From Pandoraea pnomenusa (GTDB taxonomy: Bacteria; Pseudomonadota; Gammaproteobacteria; Burkholderiales; Burkholderiaceae): a stretch of DNA of 64,000 bases. Positions within the stretch are counted from its first letter, which is position 1. Every line of letters starts with the position of its first letter. The notes under the pieces are model-generated. The model had not been told where the DNA came from. It was given only the letters and a program-made list of their open reading frames with translations, and made no database searches. Made by a program: the position numbers and the translations under genes. The stretch spans positions 3,410,001 through 3,474,000 of the forward strand of contig NZ_CP009553.3 of assembly GCF_000767615.3 (NCBI RefSeq), given 5' to 3'. Shown here in pieces: positions 1-9,529 of the stretch.

Positions 1-1734
1 GTGAACGTCGCGCATGATCACGGCAAACTCGTCGCCACCGAAGCGAGCGAGCACGTCGCCCTCTCGCACGTTCGCCACGAGCCGTTTGGCCAGGCGCCGC
101 AACAACTCGTCGCCCAGCGCGTGTCCCCATGTGTCGTTGACCAGCTTGAAGCGATCGAGGTCGACGAACAGCAATGCCTGCGCCCCCGCGCCTTCACGCG
201 CGCGGCGAACGGCGGCGGCGAGCGCCTGATCGAAGCCCTTGCGATTGAGCAGCCCCGTCAGGTGGTCGGTATGCGATTCGCGTCGCCAGCGCCGCTCGTT
301 CGTGCGCTCGATGGTGATGTCGCGCACGAACAGGTGCACGCCGGCGAGCACGTTTTGCGTCGCCCATTCCGGCTGATAGCTCACTTCGAAACAACGGTAG
401 GCGGCGCCCTCGCCGAAGTCCCATGTGAACGTGGCCGCCTCGCCCGCGAACGCCCGCGCAAGGTGCGGCGCGAATTCGCGGTACAACGAAACGCCAAGCA
501 ACTCCCGCGCAGTCGCCCCCAGGATCTGGTCTCGCCGGCGACGCAGGCGTGTCTCGCACGCGCGGTTGACGAACGCGAATCGCTCATCGCCGTCGAGATA
601 GGCCACGAGGTACGGCACACGGTCGGCGATTTCCTGCATGCGGCGTACGCTCGCGCGTGCCGCCTCGCGCGACACTTCGAGCGCCTCGGTCCGTTCGCCC
701 AGACGCTCCATCATGTCGCGAAATGCATTCGCCAGCGCACCGATCTCGTCGGCACGCTGCACCGGCAATGACTGCATGGCCCGCATGTCGCCCCCGCTGC
801 GAGCCACCAGAACGCGAAGCTTGTCGAGCGGGCGCAGCAGGCACCGCGCCACGCACCACATCACCAGGGCCGTCATTGCGATCGCCGCGATCGCCAGCAA
901 GATGACACGCCGACGCACGCGCGCAAGCGGATCGAAGGCTTCGGCGCCGGGCAGCACGGCCACGACCGTCCAGCCGGTCGCGGCCATCGGTGCGCGGGCG
1001 ACGAGCGGATGCATGTGAAGCCATTCGTTCGATCCGCCGTCGCGCACGCCGCAAAGCGTCTGCACCGGCCCCACGGGCGAGAGGATCCTGGTGACGTCGG
1101 CCTGGATCACATAGCGCGGCGGACTGTCGTTGGAGATGAGGCAATACCGTCCCGTCTGGCCGACGGCGTTGCTGGCCAGATCGACGATGAAGTTCTGTCG
1201 CAGCAAATTGACGGCGCCGCCGATGACGCCGATCAGCTTCCCCTGCTTGTCGGTGACGGGCACAGCCAGCACGATGCCGGGCGAGTTGGTGATCTTGCCC
1301 GCGATCACGCTCGATGCCGCCTGCGGCGCGCCCGCAAGCAACTGTCGGAAATAATCGCGGTCCGCGATGTTGATGGCGGTGGTCGCGAAGGTCGAATCGT
1401 AGCGCATGTGTCCGTCGAGGTCGGCCACGAAGAGCGTGTTGAACGTCTCGGGCATGGACACGGACATGTTGGCGAACGATTCGAACTGAGCCGGTGTCAA
1501 CGTGCGGGGATCGCCGATATTCCTCGCCATGCGGTGCAGCGCGAGGAATTTTCCGCGCATCTTGTCGTCGAGCTGATCGGCCACGAGCTTGACCTGCGTG
1601 TCGAGCTGGGCCTGCAGCGAGTTTCGCAATTCACCGTAGACGAAAAACTCGATGCCGACGGCTACGCCGACGATCAATACCATGGAAACGAGCGCGGTCA
1701 TGGCCGCAACCCGCCCCTTCAACGACTTCACCAT
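1..1734 (-). CDS. Membrane-bound diguanylate cyclase (sensor-HAMP-PAS-GGDEF), C-terminus cut by window edge
   Basis: Read on the minus strand from ATG 1734, the frame stays open to base 1 (578 codons). Order seen: a transmembrane helix at about residues 10-30, a periplasmic sensor region of Cache type (about 35-270), a second helix near 275-292, a HAMP-like segment, a PAS-like region (about 365-480), then a GGDEF domain beginning DHLTGLLNRKGF near residue 490. The active-site motif ARFGGDEF is intact, and an RxxD (REGD) lies five residues before GGDEF, the usual product-inhibition I-site. By family it makes cyclic di-GMP from two GTP at the inner membrane in response to an external ligand I cannot name. 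It diverges from mutS. The last ~60 residues, and any EAL domain, lie outside the window. Confidence 0.88.
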   Translation of the reverse strand, partial: MVKSLKGRVAAMTALVSMVLIVGVAVGIEFFVYGELRNSLQAQLDTQVKLVADQLDDKMRGKFLALHRMARNIGDPRTLTPAQFESFANMSVSMPETFNTLFVADLDGHMRYDSTFATTAINIADRDYFRQLLAGAPQAASSVIAGKITNSPGIVLAVPVTDKQGKLIGVIGGAVNLLRQNFIVDLASNAVGQTGRYCLISNDSPPRYVIQADVTRILSPVGPVQTLCGVRDGGSNEWLHMHPLVARAPMAATGWTVVAVLPGAEAFDPLARVRRRVILLAIAAIAMTALVMWCVARCLLRPLDKLRVLVARSGGDMRAMQSLPVQRADEIGALANAFRDMMERLGERTEALEVSREAARASVRRMQEIADRVPYLVAYLDGDERFAFVNRACETRLRRRRDQILGATARELLGVSLYREFAPHLARAFAGEAATFTWDFGEGAAYRCFEVSYQPEWATQNVLAGVHLFVRDITIERTNERRWRRESHTDHLTGLLNRKGFDQALAAAVRRAREGAGAQALLFVDLDRFKLVNDTWGHALGDELLRRLAKRLVANVREGDVLARFGGDEFAVIMRDVH

Positions 1735-2039
1735 GCTGGCCCGTACGAGAGTAGCTTTATGCTGCTTTTGGTTTTTGGTGGCTTTTTGCGAGAGCTTACC
1801 ACCCGAAACGGCACATTTTTGGGAAACTTGAGCAAATTCGGCATTCGCGCGTCACACCTTGCGCGACACCGGGAAGCGACATCGCGAGGCGCTCGATACC
1901 GTCGCTCGGCGAACCCGTCGTAAAATTGCGCATCCAACGCGCCACGAGGGCGACGGGCGAGACAGTTGCCCCATTCGGCAGACGCACCGCCGCACCGCCC
2001 GCCGCTTCGTGACCCGACTCGCCCGACCCGATGGAATTC
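1735..2039. other. Divergent intergenic region, cyclase/mutS
   Basis: About 305 bases between two divergent starts. It must carry both promoters, but I see no good -35/-10 pair. A TAAAAT at 1921-1926 could be a -10 for mutS, without a recognisable -35. No RNA gene or convincing ORF is visible. Confidence 0.4.
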
Positions 2040-4757
2040 ATGACGAGCACCCAAGCCCAAGACACCCCAGCCGCCCCGGAAACAATGAAGCCGACGCCCC
2101 CGATGACGCCGATGATGCAGCAGTACACGCGTATCAAGGCCGAGCATCCGAACATGCTCGTCTTCTATCGCATGGGCGACTTCTATGAGCTCTTCCACGA
2201 CGACGCCGCGAAGGCCGCACGCCTGCTCGATCTCACGCTCACCGCGCGCGGCCAGTCCGGCGGGCAACCGATCCGCATGGCCGGCGTGCCGCATCACGCG
2301 GTGGAGCAGTACCTCGGCAAGCTCGTCAAGCTGGGCGAGTCGGTGGCCATCTGCGAGCAGATCGGCGACCCGGCCACCTCGAAGGGGCCGGTGGAGCGCA
2401 AGGTTGTACGCATCGTCACGCCGGGCACGCTGACCGATGCCGCGCTGCTCAGCGACAAGGTCGATCAGTACCTGCTCGCCGTGCAGGTCACGGCGGCACG
2501 TCGCGCGAGCGAGCGAGTCGCCGGTCTCGCCTGGCTGTCGCTGGCGAGCGGCGAACTGCGGTTGATGGAAATCGCTGCGGACAAGCTCCCGCGTGAACTG
2601 GAGCGCATTCGTCCGGCCGAGACACTCGTGCCCGACAGCGCACTCGAGGCGTTCGAGGGATTCTCGCTTGGCACGACCACGCGCGTGCCCGACTGGCATT
2701 TCGATACGGCCGCCGGCACCCAGCGCCTGCGCGACCAACTGGGCGTGGCGAGCCTCACCGCATTCGGCTGCGACGGCCTGAATCCGGCGCTCGGCGCGGC
2801 CGGCGCCCTGCTCCAGTACGCAGCCGCCACGCAAGGGCAGTCGCTGCGCCATGTGCAAAGTCTGAACGTGGAGCGGGAGGCGGCCTATATTGGCCTGGAC
2901 GCCGCCACACGTCGCAACCTGGAACTCACGGAGACGCTGCGCGGCACGGAATCGCCGACGTTGCTCTCGCTGCTCGACACCTGCGGCACCACCATGGGCA
3001 GCCGTCTGCTGCGCCATTGGCTGCACCATCCAATGCGCGATCAGCAGGTGCCGCAGTCGCGTCAGCTGGCCATCGCCACGTTGCTCGAAGGCCCGGGTGC
3101 GTGGCGCGCATTGAACAGCGAGCTGCGCAACGTGGCCGACGTCGAGCGCATCACGGCGCGCCTGGCCCTGCTCACGGCGCGCCCGCGCGACCTGTCCAGC
3201 CTGCGCGACGCCCTGCGCCGGCTGCCCGAGCTGCATACGACGTTGCGCGCCGTGGAAGCCCGCTCGCCACTGTTGGCCATGCTGCACGAGGATCTCGCGA
3301 TCCCCGACGCCGCCCTTGCCCTGCTCACCAGCGCCATCGCCGAAGAGCCGGCCGCAATGCTGCGAGACGGCGGCGTCATCGCCCGCGGTCACGACGCCGA
3401 GCTCGACGAGCTGCGCGACATTTCGGAGAACTGCGGCCAGTTCCTCGTCGACCTGGAAACACGCGAACGGGCGCGCACCGGCATCAACAATCTGCGCGTG
3501 GAGTTCAACAAGGTTCACGGCTTCTACATCGAAGTCACCCGCGGGCAGACGGACAAGGTGCCCGACGACTACCGCCGCCGCCAGACGCTCAAGAATGCCG
3601 AGCGCTACATCACGCCCGAGCTCAAGACCTTCGAGGACAAGGCGCTGTCCGCGCAGGAGCGCTCGCTCGCGCGCGAGAAGATGCTTTACGACGCGCTGCT
3701 TCAGGACCTGCTGCCGCACATCACCGAGTTCAAGCGCATTGCCCAGGCCCTGGCGCAACTCGATGTACTCGCCGCACTCGCGGAACGCGCCGAGACGCTC
3801 GGTTGGGTCAAACCCGAGCTGGTGGAGGACCGTGTCGTCGACATTCGCCAGGGGCGTCACCCGGTGGTCGAGCAACAGGTCGAGCGCTTCATCGCCAACG
3901 ATTGTTCGCTCGGCGATGCCCGCCGATTGCTGTTGATCACCGGCCCGAACATGGGCGGCAAGTCGACGTTCATGCGTCAGACCGCGCTCATCGCCCTGCT
4001 CGCCTACGTCGGCTGCTACGTGCCGGCCGAAGCCGTGCGCCTCGGTCCGCTCGATGCGATCTTCACGCGCATCGGCGCCTCGGACGATCTGGCGGGCGGG
4101 CGCTCCACATTCATGGTGGAAATGACCGAATCGGCGGCGATTCTGCACACGGCCACCGAGCACAGCCTGGTGCTCATGGACGAGATCGGGCGAGGCACGT
4201 CGACTTTCGACGGCCTTGCGCTCGCCTGGGCGATTGCACGCCATCTGCTCGGCCACAATCGCTGCTACACCCTGTTCGCCACGCACTACTTCGAACTCAC
4301 GCAGTTGCCCGACGAATTCCCGCAATGCGCGAACGTTCATCTGTCGGCCGTGGAGCACGGCGAGGGCATCGTGTTCCTGCATGCCGTGCAGGATGGCCCG
4401 GCGAGCCAGAGCTACGGCCTTCAGGTCGCACAGCTTGCCGGCGTGCCGATGCCGGTGATTCGCGCGGCGCGCAAGCACCTCGCGCTGCTCGAACAGCAGG
4501 CGCTGGATCCGGCGGCACCACAACTCGATCTGTTCGCGCCGCGCGCGACGCTCGACGACGATCGCTTCACGGACGATGCCGTGCGGTCGCAAGACGGTGC
4601 CGTTGCCCATGGCACCGATCACGCGACGCTTGCCCCGGCTGCCGAAGCGACGCTGGCCCGCCTGGCGCAAATCGATCCCGACGACCTGCGTCCGCGCGAA
4701 GCGCTTGACCTGCTGTACGAACTGCGAGGCCTGATGGACGGCCGCGCGAACGGCTGA
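2040..4757 (+). CDS. mutS: DNA mismatch repair protein MutS
   Basis: Recognises mismatches and small loops in newly made DNA and recruits MutL. Product about 905 residues against 853 in E. coli. The N-terminal mismatch-reading motif GDFYELF (Phe-x-Glu) is present at about residue 45, and the ATPase Walker [10 protein letters not shown] starts at Gly635. Walker B ([16 protein letters not shown]) and the downstream ATHYFELT segment follow. A short C-terminal tail matches the tetramerisation region. I chose ATG 2040; an in-frame ATG at 2031 is the alternative. The next gene begins six bases after the stop, so they are probably co-transcribed. Confidence 0.97.
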   Translation: MTSTQAQDTPAAPETMKPTPPMTPMMQQYTRIKAEHPNMLVFYRMGDFYELFHDDAAKAARLLDLTLTARGQSGGQPIRMAGVPHHAVEQYLGKLVKLGESVAICEQIGDPATSKGPVERKVVRIVTPGTLTDAALLSDKVDQYLLAVQVTAARRASERVAGLAWLSLASGELRLMEIAADKLPRELERIRPAETLVPDSALEAFEGFSLGTTTRVPDWHFDTAAGTQRLRDQLGVASLTAFGCDGLNPALGAAGALLQYAAATQGQSLRHVQSLNVEREAAYIGLDAATRRNLELTETLRGTESPTLLSLLDTCGTTMGSRLLRHWLHHPMRDQQVPQSRQLAIATLLEGPGAWRALNSELRNVADVERITARLALLTARPRDLSSLRDALRRLPELHTTLRAVEARSPLLAMLHEDLAIPDAALALLTSAIAEEPAAMLRDGGVIARGHDAELDELRDISENCGQFLVDLETRERARTGINNLRVEFNKVHGFYIEVTRGQTDKVPDDYRRRQTLKNAERYITPELKTFEDKALSAQERSLAREKMLYDALLQDLLPHITEFKRIAQALAQLDVLAALAERAETLGWVKPELVEDRVVDIRQGRHPVVEQQVERFIANDCSLGDARRLLLITGPNMGGKSTFMRQTALIALLAYVGCYVPAEAVRLGPLDAIFTRIGASDDLAGGRSTFMVEMTESAAILHTATEHSLVLMDEIGRGTSTFDGLALAWAIARHLLGHNRCYTLFATHYFELTQLPDEFPQCANVHLSAVEHGEGIVFLHAVQDGPASQSYGLQVAQLAGVPMPVIRAARKHLALLEQQALDPAAPQLDLFAPRATLDDDRFTDDAVRSQDGAVAHGTDHATLAPAAEATLARLAQIDPDDLRPREALDLLYELRGLMDGRANG

Positions 4758-4763
4758 CGTTTC

Positions 4764-6173
4764 GTGAAGCCCCCGCGTCGCGAGCGCCCCACCGGTTTGC
4801 CGCCGATTGGCCGGCGGGCCGTACGCGTCTTTTGCGCGGCGACGTTCGCGCTCGCCTGGGTTGTGACGCTCGCCCTGCCGTCACCCGCGTGCGCCGCCAA
4901 TGCACGCGTGCCAGGGAAGGCTGCGACCAGGGCGCCGACCAAAGGCCCCGCGAAGCCGCCGCCATTCGAATTTGCGGTGCTTGGCAACACCCCGTTCGGC
5001 AACACGGAAGTGCCTGTGGTGCGCAGCGTGCTGGCCAGCATCGGCGACAGTGCTGCGGCATTCGTCGTGCACGCGGGCAACCTGAAAGGACCGACGGAGT
5101 CGTGCCGCGACGATCTCATCACGCAGCGCCTCAGTCTGCTGGCCAGTTCCCCAAAGCCGCTGATCTACGTACCGGGCGGCAACGACTGGGCGGACTGCCA
5201 GCGCCCCGGAGACGGGGGCTATAACCCGGTGGAGCGCCTCGACTTCCTGCGCGATCATGCATTCGACGACGACGCCCTGCTCGGGCCCGGCCCCGTCGGA
5301 TACGCACAGTTCGACCTCACGCGTCAGAGCGACATGGCACGCTTTCGCCAGTACCACGAGAACGTGCGGTGGTTCTACCGCGACGTGGTGTTCGTCGGAC
5401 TGAATCTACCCGGCAACAACAATAACTACCGCTCCGCGGGTGGACGCAACGGCGAGTACGAGGACCGCGTGATCGCCACGCGAGTGTGGTTGCAGCACGC
5501 CCTGGTCTATGCCAAGCAAAAGGAAGCACGGGGCATCGTTGTCGTCGCGGCGGCGGATCCGCAGTTCGAGCCCGCGCGCAGCGGCGGGTTGGGCGGAATC
5601 TTTTCCGATCGCGCCGGGCGGCGCGGCGTGGACGGGTACAAGGACTTCCGCACCCAGCTGCAACGACTCGCAGCGCGATTCAAGGGGCCGATCCTGCTGA
5701 TTGACGGCGGCCGGACGATGCATCATGCACAGCCGCTGCGCGACGCGCACGGCGCGCCAGTGAAGACGTTTACCCAGTTGAGCACCTTCGGATCACCGAC
5801 GGCGAACCGTTGGGTGCGGGTGCGCGTCGATCCACGCACACCTCAACTGTTCCGCTTCGACAGCGAACTGTTACCGCCGAACAGCAATGCAGCGCCCGGC
5901 AACGCGCGAATCGGGCCGGCGCCCGTACCCGGCATCATGCCCAACCCGGAGCCGGAGAAATCGCAGTCCGCACCGACAGCGCCGTTCGCACCCTCCGACG
6001 GCGTGTCAGGGACCGCGCCGACTGCTGTGCCCTATTCCTCGCTCTACCCCAAGCCGGGGGCTTCCGCGACTCACGTGAACGGCATGAGCTCGGACCCGAA
6101 CCAGGGCGTCATGCCGATCGGCCCGTCGCTCATTCGCGAAGGGGCCCCGCGCGGCGCGACGCGCCGCAACTGA
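4764..6173 (+). CDS. Exported calcineurin-phosphoesterase-like protein, metal ligands apparently lost
   Basis: Starts at GTG 4764, six bases after mutS. A basic, hydrophobic signal peptide ends near ACA about residue 45. The body follows a family of exported metallophosphoesterases whose members, as I recall, read GDxPY...GDxK...PGDNEWTDC...HGDTHY. Here the matching places read GNTPF, AGNLK, PGGNDWADC and DGGRTMH, so the Asp and His metal ligands are changed to Asn, Gly or Arg. The fold-specific parts (GGYNPVERLDFLR, HENVRWFYRDVVFVGLNLPG, LSTFGSP) remain. A Pro/Ser-rich tail of ~100 residues follows. I infer a binding or scaffold protein rather than an active phosphatase. A catalytic role with other ligands is not excluded. 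Confidence 0.7.
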   Translation: MKPPRRERPTGLPPIGRRAVRVFCAATFALAWVVTLALPSPACAANARVPGKAATRAPTKGPAKPPPFEFAVLGNTPFGNTEVPVVRSVLASIGDSAAAFVVHAGNLKGPTESCRDDLITQRLSLLASSPKPLIYVPGGNDWADCQRPGDGGYNPVERLDFLRDHAFDDDALLGPGPVGYAQFDLTRQSDMARFRQYHENVRWFYRDVVFVGLNLPGNNNNYRSAGGRNGEYEDRVIATRVWLQHALVYAKQKEARGIVVVAAADPQFEPARSGGLGGIFSDRAGRRGVDGYKDFRTQLQRLAARFKGPILLIDGGRTMHHAQPLRDAHGAPVKTFTQLSTFGSPTANRWVRVRVDPRTPQLFRFDSELLPPNSNAAPGNARIGPAPVPGIMPNPEPEKSQSAPTAPFAPSDGVSGTAPTAVPYSSLYPKPGASATHVNGMSSDPNQGVMPIGPSLIREGAPRGATRRN

Positions 6174-6196
6174 CAATCGGCGCGCACAAAATGCAA

Positions 6197-6243
6197 ACGC
6201 CGGATCCGGCACATTGCGCGAGGCAATGCGCCGAACCCGGCGT
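6197..6243. terminator. Stem-loop between convergent genes
   Basis: Outer arms ACGCCGG and CCGGCGT enclose an inner hairpin CATTGC-GCGAG-GCAATG. It sits between the convergent phosphoesterase-like gene and the FKBP gene. No T-run follows, so terminator function is an inference. Confidence 0.5.
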
Positions 6244-6333
6244 CCGTTCCAACTTGGCATGCGCGATCCGTTCGCCCGCATGCACCGCACCCGAGGCGCG
6301 AATCGCCCGTCTGGCAATCCGACGCGCCGAGAC

Positions 6334-6861
6334 TCAGTGCAGCGTGGGGGCGTCGTCTTCGTCTTCGTCGACGATTTCGAGACCCGATGCACCGTGCGCG
6401 TGCTGATGCTCGACTTCCTCTTCCGTTGCGGGACGCACGTCCGCTACCGTCAACTCAAAGCGCAGCGCCATGCCGGCGAGCGGATGGTTGCCGTCGAGCA
6501 CGACCTTGTCGTCCGCCACATCGGTCACGGTGTAGATCAGCGTGTCCGCTTCGTCATCGCCATCTTCCGGCGTGCCCTCGAACTGCATGCCGACTTCAAG
6601 CGGCTCGGGGAAACGGCTGCGCTCCTCGACCTTGATCAGCTCCGGATCGTAGTCGCCGAAGGCATCGGTCGGCTCCAGTTGCAGGTGCGTTTCGTAGCCG
6701 ACGTCCTGTCCATCGAGCGCTTCCTCGATCTTGGGGAACGTGCCATCATAGCCGCCGTGCAGATAAACCATCGGCTCGGCGCCGCTTTCCTCGATCAGGT
6801 TGCCCTGAGCGTCCGACAACTTGTAAGTCACCGAGACGACGGTATTCTTTTCGATCTTCAT
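6334..6861 (-). CDS. SlyD-type FKBP peptidyl-prolyl cis-trans isomerase
   Basis: A 175-residue FKBP of the SlyD class: an N-terminal half-domain (KNTVVSVTYKLSDAQGNLIEESG), an inserted flap domain (EEALDGQDVGYETHLQLEP) and the returning FKBP strand (GNHPLAGMALRFELTV). By family it catalyses proline isomerisation and acts as a chaperone in the cytoplasm. The acidic C-terminus (DEDEDDAPTLH) lacks the long His/Cys nickel-binding tail of E. coli SlyD, so a nickel role is doubtful. I chose ATG 6861, which begins the conserved domain. It diverges from roxA across 87 bases. Confidence 0.92.
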   Translation of the reverse strand: MKIEKNTVVSVTYKLSDAQGNLIEESGAEPMVYLHGGYDGTFPKIEEALDGQDVGYETHLQLEPTDAFGDYDPELIKVEERSRFPEPLEVGMQFEGTPEDGDDEADTLIYTVTDVADDKVVLDGNHPLAGMALRFELTVADVRPATEEEVEHQHAHGASGLEIVDEDEDDAPTLH

Positions 6862-6948
6862 CAAACTCTCCGAAAAACAGCCCGCATTATACGCGCAGCC
6901 GTATGACAGCGACCCGGCAATCGATCGGAGCCAAGCCTCGACATCCGC

Positions 6949-8169
6949 ATGACGACTTCCCGCCCCTCCTCGCCCCCGCTCGGCGGCCTCACCCCCGATG
7001 CGTTCATGAAGCGCTATTGGCACAAGCGCCCACTGCTCATTCGGCAGGCGATTCCCGGCTTCATGGCGCCGCTCTCGCGTGAGGCGCTCTTCGCCCTCGC
7101 CGCGCAGGACGACGTGGAATCGCGCCTCATCACCCACTCGCGCAAACGCTGGACCCTCGAGCACGGACCCTTCGACGCCGACTCGCTGCCGCCGCTATCG
7201 CGCAAACAGTGGACACTGCTCGTGCAAGGCGTGAACCTTCATGCACCCGCCGTCGACGCCCTCATGCAACAGTTTCGCTTTATTCCCGACGCCCGTCTTG
7301 ATGACGTCATGATCAGCTACGCGACCGATGGCGGCGGTGTCGGACCGCATCTCGATTCCTACGACGTCTTCCTGCTGCAGGCGCACGGCCAGCGACGCTG
7401 GCGCATCGGGCCGCAGCGCGACACGACCTGGCAAGAGGGCGTACCGTTGCGCATCCTCCGGCACTTCGAGCCAGAACAGGAGTGGGTACTCGAACCTGGC
7501 GACATGCTCTATCTGCCGCCTGGCTATGCGCACGACGGCGTGGCCCAGGGCGAATGCATGACCTACTCGATCGGTTTTCGCGCACCGCTCGAACAGGAAA
7601 TGCTGCAGAACTTCCTGTACTACCTCGCGGAGAACGCGCCGGAGCTCGCGTTCGCCCGTCATTTCGCCGGCCGATATGCCGACCCGAAGCAGCCGGCGGT
7701 CAAACACCCCGCCGCGCTGCCCGATGCGATGGTCGACACGCTCGCGGCACAGCTGGAGAAGGTCCGCTGGGGGCGCAAGGAAGTGGAAGATTTTCTGGGC
7801 CGCTGGCTGAGCGAGCCGAAGTCGCATGTGTTTTTCGACCCGCCGGCATCCCCCGTTTCGCCCGGCCGATTCGCCCGGGAAGCCGCGTCGCGAGGTATCG
7901 CACTGTCGCCGAAGACTCAATTGTTGTATCGACGCAACCGATACTACGTGAACGGCGAGCCGCTGGAAGTCCCCGTCAGTACGCGATCGACGTTGCGTGC
8001 GCTCGCCGACAAACGTCGACTCAATGCTGAGGAATGTGCGAATTTCGAGCAAAAAGACCAAGAAATCGTCGAAATTATGTACGATTGGTATGCTTCGGGC
8101 TGGGTACAGATTTCCGCCGACCCGGGGCCGGCGCGAAAGTTGCGCGCCGTAAGGAAAAAAGCGGGGTAA
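6949..8169 (+). CDS. roxA: Ribosomal oxygenase RoxA (YcfD-like JmjC hydroxylase)
   Basis: A 406-residue 2-oxoglutarate/Fe(II) oxygenase of the family that hydroxylates an arginine of ribosomal protein uL16. The JmjC iron ligands are visible: His134-x-Asp136 in GPHLDSYDVF and His195 in PPGYAHDGV. The opening KRYWHKRPLLIRQA is typical of the family. E. coli YcfD is 373 residues; the excess is mostly at the C-terminus. No operon partner is evident; the next gene has its own promoter. Substrate assignment rests on family membership. Confidence 0.9.
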   Translation: MTTSRPSSPPLGGLTPDAFMKRYWHKRPLLIRQAIPGFMAPLSREALFALAAQDDVESRLITHSRKRWTLEHGPFDADSLPPLSRKQWTLLVQGVNLHAPAVDALMQQFRFIPDARLDDVMISYATDGGGVGPHLDSYDVFLLQAHGQRRWRIGPQRDTTWQEGVPLRILRHFEPEQEWVLEPGDMLYLPPGYAHDGVAQGECMTYSIGFRAPLEQEMLQNFLYYLAENAPELAFARHFAGRYADPKQPAVKHPAALPDAMVDTLAAQLEKVRWGRKEVEDFLGRWLSEPKSHVFFDPPASPVSPGRFAREAASRGIALSPKTQLLYRRNRYYVNGEPLEVPVSTRSTLRALADKRRLNAEECANFEQKDQEIVEIMYDWYASGWVQISADPGPARKLRAVRKKAG

Positions 8170-8184
8170 TTGCGCGAGTTTGAC

Positions 8185-8213
8185 GTGACGCATTGGGGAA
8201 AACCCAATATAAT
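8185..8213 (+). promoter_or_regulatory. Candidate sigma-70 promoter for the Ala-rich lipoprotein
   Basis: A perfect TATAAT at 8208-8213 is preceded by GTGACG at 8185-8190 with a 17-base spacer. An alternative -35, TTGACG at 8180, gives a 22-base spacer, which is too long. The site is 135 bases upstream of the lipoprotein start. Confidence 0.55.
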
Positions 8214-8348
8214 TTCTCGCCAAGCAGCTTGCATGACCAAGGGTAATCCTCAATTGCCAATGTCTCGCAATCGGCTTTGCGCTGGCAAGAGCGTATTACC
8301 GTAACTAATTATTCATTCGCTTGTCTTCTACCATAAAAGGACGTGATC

Positions 8349-8606
8349 ATGAAGAAGTCTCTCCTCGTCGCTTCGTTGTTGGCTATCGCCCTGACCGCCT
8401 GCGGCAAGAAGGAAGAAGCCGCTGCTCCGGCTGCTGACGCTGCCGCTTCGGCTGCTACGGCTGCTTCGGACGCCGCTTCGGCTGCTGGCGCTGCTGCTGA
8501 TTCGGCTGCTTCGGCTGCCGGTGCTGCTGCTGACACGGCCGCTTCGGCTGCTGGTGCTGCTGCTGACGCCGTTGCTTCGGCTGCTGACGCTGCTGCCAGC
8601 AAGTAA
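8349..8606 (+). CDS. Small alanine-rich lipoprotein
   Basis: An 85-residue product. A signal peptide MKKSLLVASLLAIALTAC ends in a lipobox (LTAC), so it should be lipidated at Cys18. The mature part is almost wholly Ala with regularly placed Asp and Ser (AADxAASAAGAAAD recurring), which predicts a long helix. In overall design it recalls Lpp-like and ecotin-type small lipoproteins, but I recognise no named family. ATG 8349 has AAAGGA eight bases upstream; GTG 8343 is less likely. A strong promoter and a strong terminator flank it, so it is a separate, probably highly expressed unit. The repeats are also visible at DNA level (GCTGCTGCTGAC / GCTTCGGCTGCT). Confidence 0.85.
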   Translation: MKKSLLVASLLAIALTACGKKEEAAAPAADAAASAATAASDAASAAGAAADSAASAAGAAADTAASAAGAAADAVASAADAAASK

Positions 8607-8634
8607 GCTCTCGCTGCCGCAAGGCAGCCGAGAC

Positions 8635-8664
8635 AAAAAAGCCGGTCATTCGACCGGCTTTTTT
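8635..8664. terminator. Strong intrinsic terminator, bidirectional
   Basis: A-run, arms GCCGGTC and GACCGGC around an ATTC loop, then six T. Symmetric A and T tracts let it serve both the lipoprotein gene and the convergent hydrolase gene. Confidence 0.92.
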
Positions 8665-8729
8665 ATTGCCTCACGCGCCCCCACGCCCTCCTTCCCCGCG
8701 CGTCGCGCGCACACAGCCTCAGGCGCCGG

Positions 8730-9521
8730 CTAGCACGTCAACCAATCGAAGCCTCCCGCCTGGGTGGCCACGAGAATCTCCGTCGCCTCGCTGCCGATCA
8801 CAGCCGACATCGCCGTCATGGCCAATTCCGGCGTGTTGTTCTGCTCGCTCAAATGCGCACAGATCACGCGCTGCAATCGGGTACGGTCGATCGCCCCGAG
8901 AATTTCCGCCGCCGAATCGTTGGCCAGATGGCCGTACGTGCCGCCAATGCGCGCCTTGAGCGACGGAGGATACTTGCTGTTGGCCAGCATTTCGCGGTCG
9001 TGATTGCACTCGAGCACCAGCGCATCGCACCCGCCCAGCGTAGCGATCAGATGGGCCGTGGGGCATCCGGCATCCGTGAGCACCCCCAGCCGACGCGCGC
9101 CATCGGAGAAGACGAACTGGAGCGGCTCACGCGCGTCGTGAGGTACCGTATACGGATGAAGCTCGATCGCACCGACCGCAAGGCGTTCGTCGGACCGGCA
9201 CCAGCGCACCAGCGCGTCGTCGGCGTCCACCTTGAGCGTGGCGTGCGCCTTGACGGCCTGCCCTGTGCCCCAACTCATGATGAGCGGGATCCGATACTTG
9301 CGCGTGAGGGAGAGAGCACTGCCAATATGGTCGGCATGCTCGTGCGTGATGACGATGGCGGCGAGCGACGCCACGTCGACCGAGCGAGCCGCCAGGCGCC
9401 GCTCGACCTCTCGCATCGAGAAACCGCAATCGAGGAGAATACGCGTCGTGGAGGCGCCTTCCGACGCCTCCACCAGCAGGGCATTGCCTTCGCTGCCGCT
9501 GCCTAGACTGGCGAACCGCAC
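8730..9521 (-). CDS. MBL-fold metallo-hydrolase (YycJ/WalJ-like)
   Basis: A 263-residue metallo-beta-lactamase-fold protein. The zinc motif HxHxDH is seen as THEHADHIG, and later ligands lie in LTDAGCPTAHL and LECNHDREML. The opening RFASLGSGSEGNALLVE is typical of the YycJ/WalJ subgroup, some members of which are 5'-3' exonucleases linked to DNA repair. It begins eight bases after bamC, so it is translated from the same message. The exact substrate is not shown by the sequence. Confidence 0.88.
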   Translation of the reverse strand: MRFASLGSGSEGNALLVEASEGASTTRILLDCGFSMREVERRLAARSVDVASLAAIVITHEHADHIGSALSLTRKYRIPLIMSWGTGQAVKAHATLKVDADDALVRWCRSDERLAVGAIELHPYTVPHDAREPLQFVFSDGARRLGVLTDAGCPTAHLIATLGGCDALVLECNHDREMLANSKYPPSLKARIGGTYGHLANDSAAEILGAIDRTRLQRVICAHLSEQNNTPELAMTAMSAVIGSEATEILVATQAGGFDWLTC

Positions 9522-9529
9522 GCCCCGCC

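Noticed and set aside
1728..4670. A very long open frame (about 980 codons) antisense to mutS
   Set aside because: It is an effect of high GC and codon bias. Its sequence is rich in Arg, His and Ala with no domain, while mutS on the other strand is certain.
8400..8606. Repeats in the lipoprotein gene as a CRISPR array
   Set aside because: They are in-frame Ala codon repeats without equal unique spacers; no cas genes are present.
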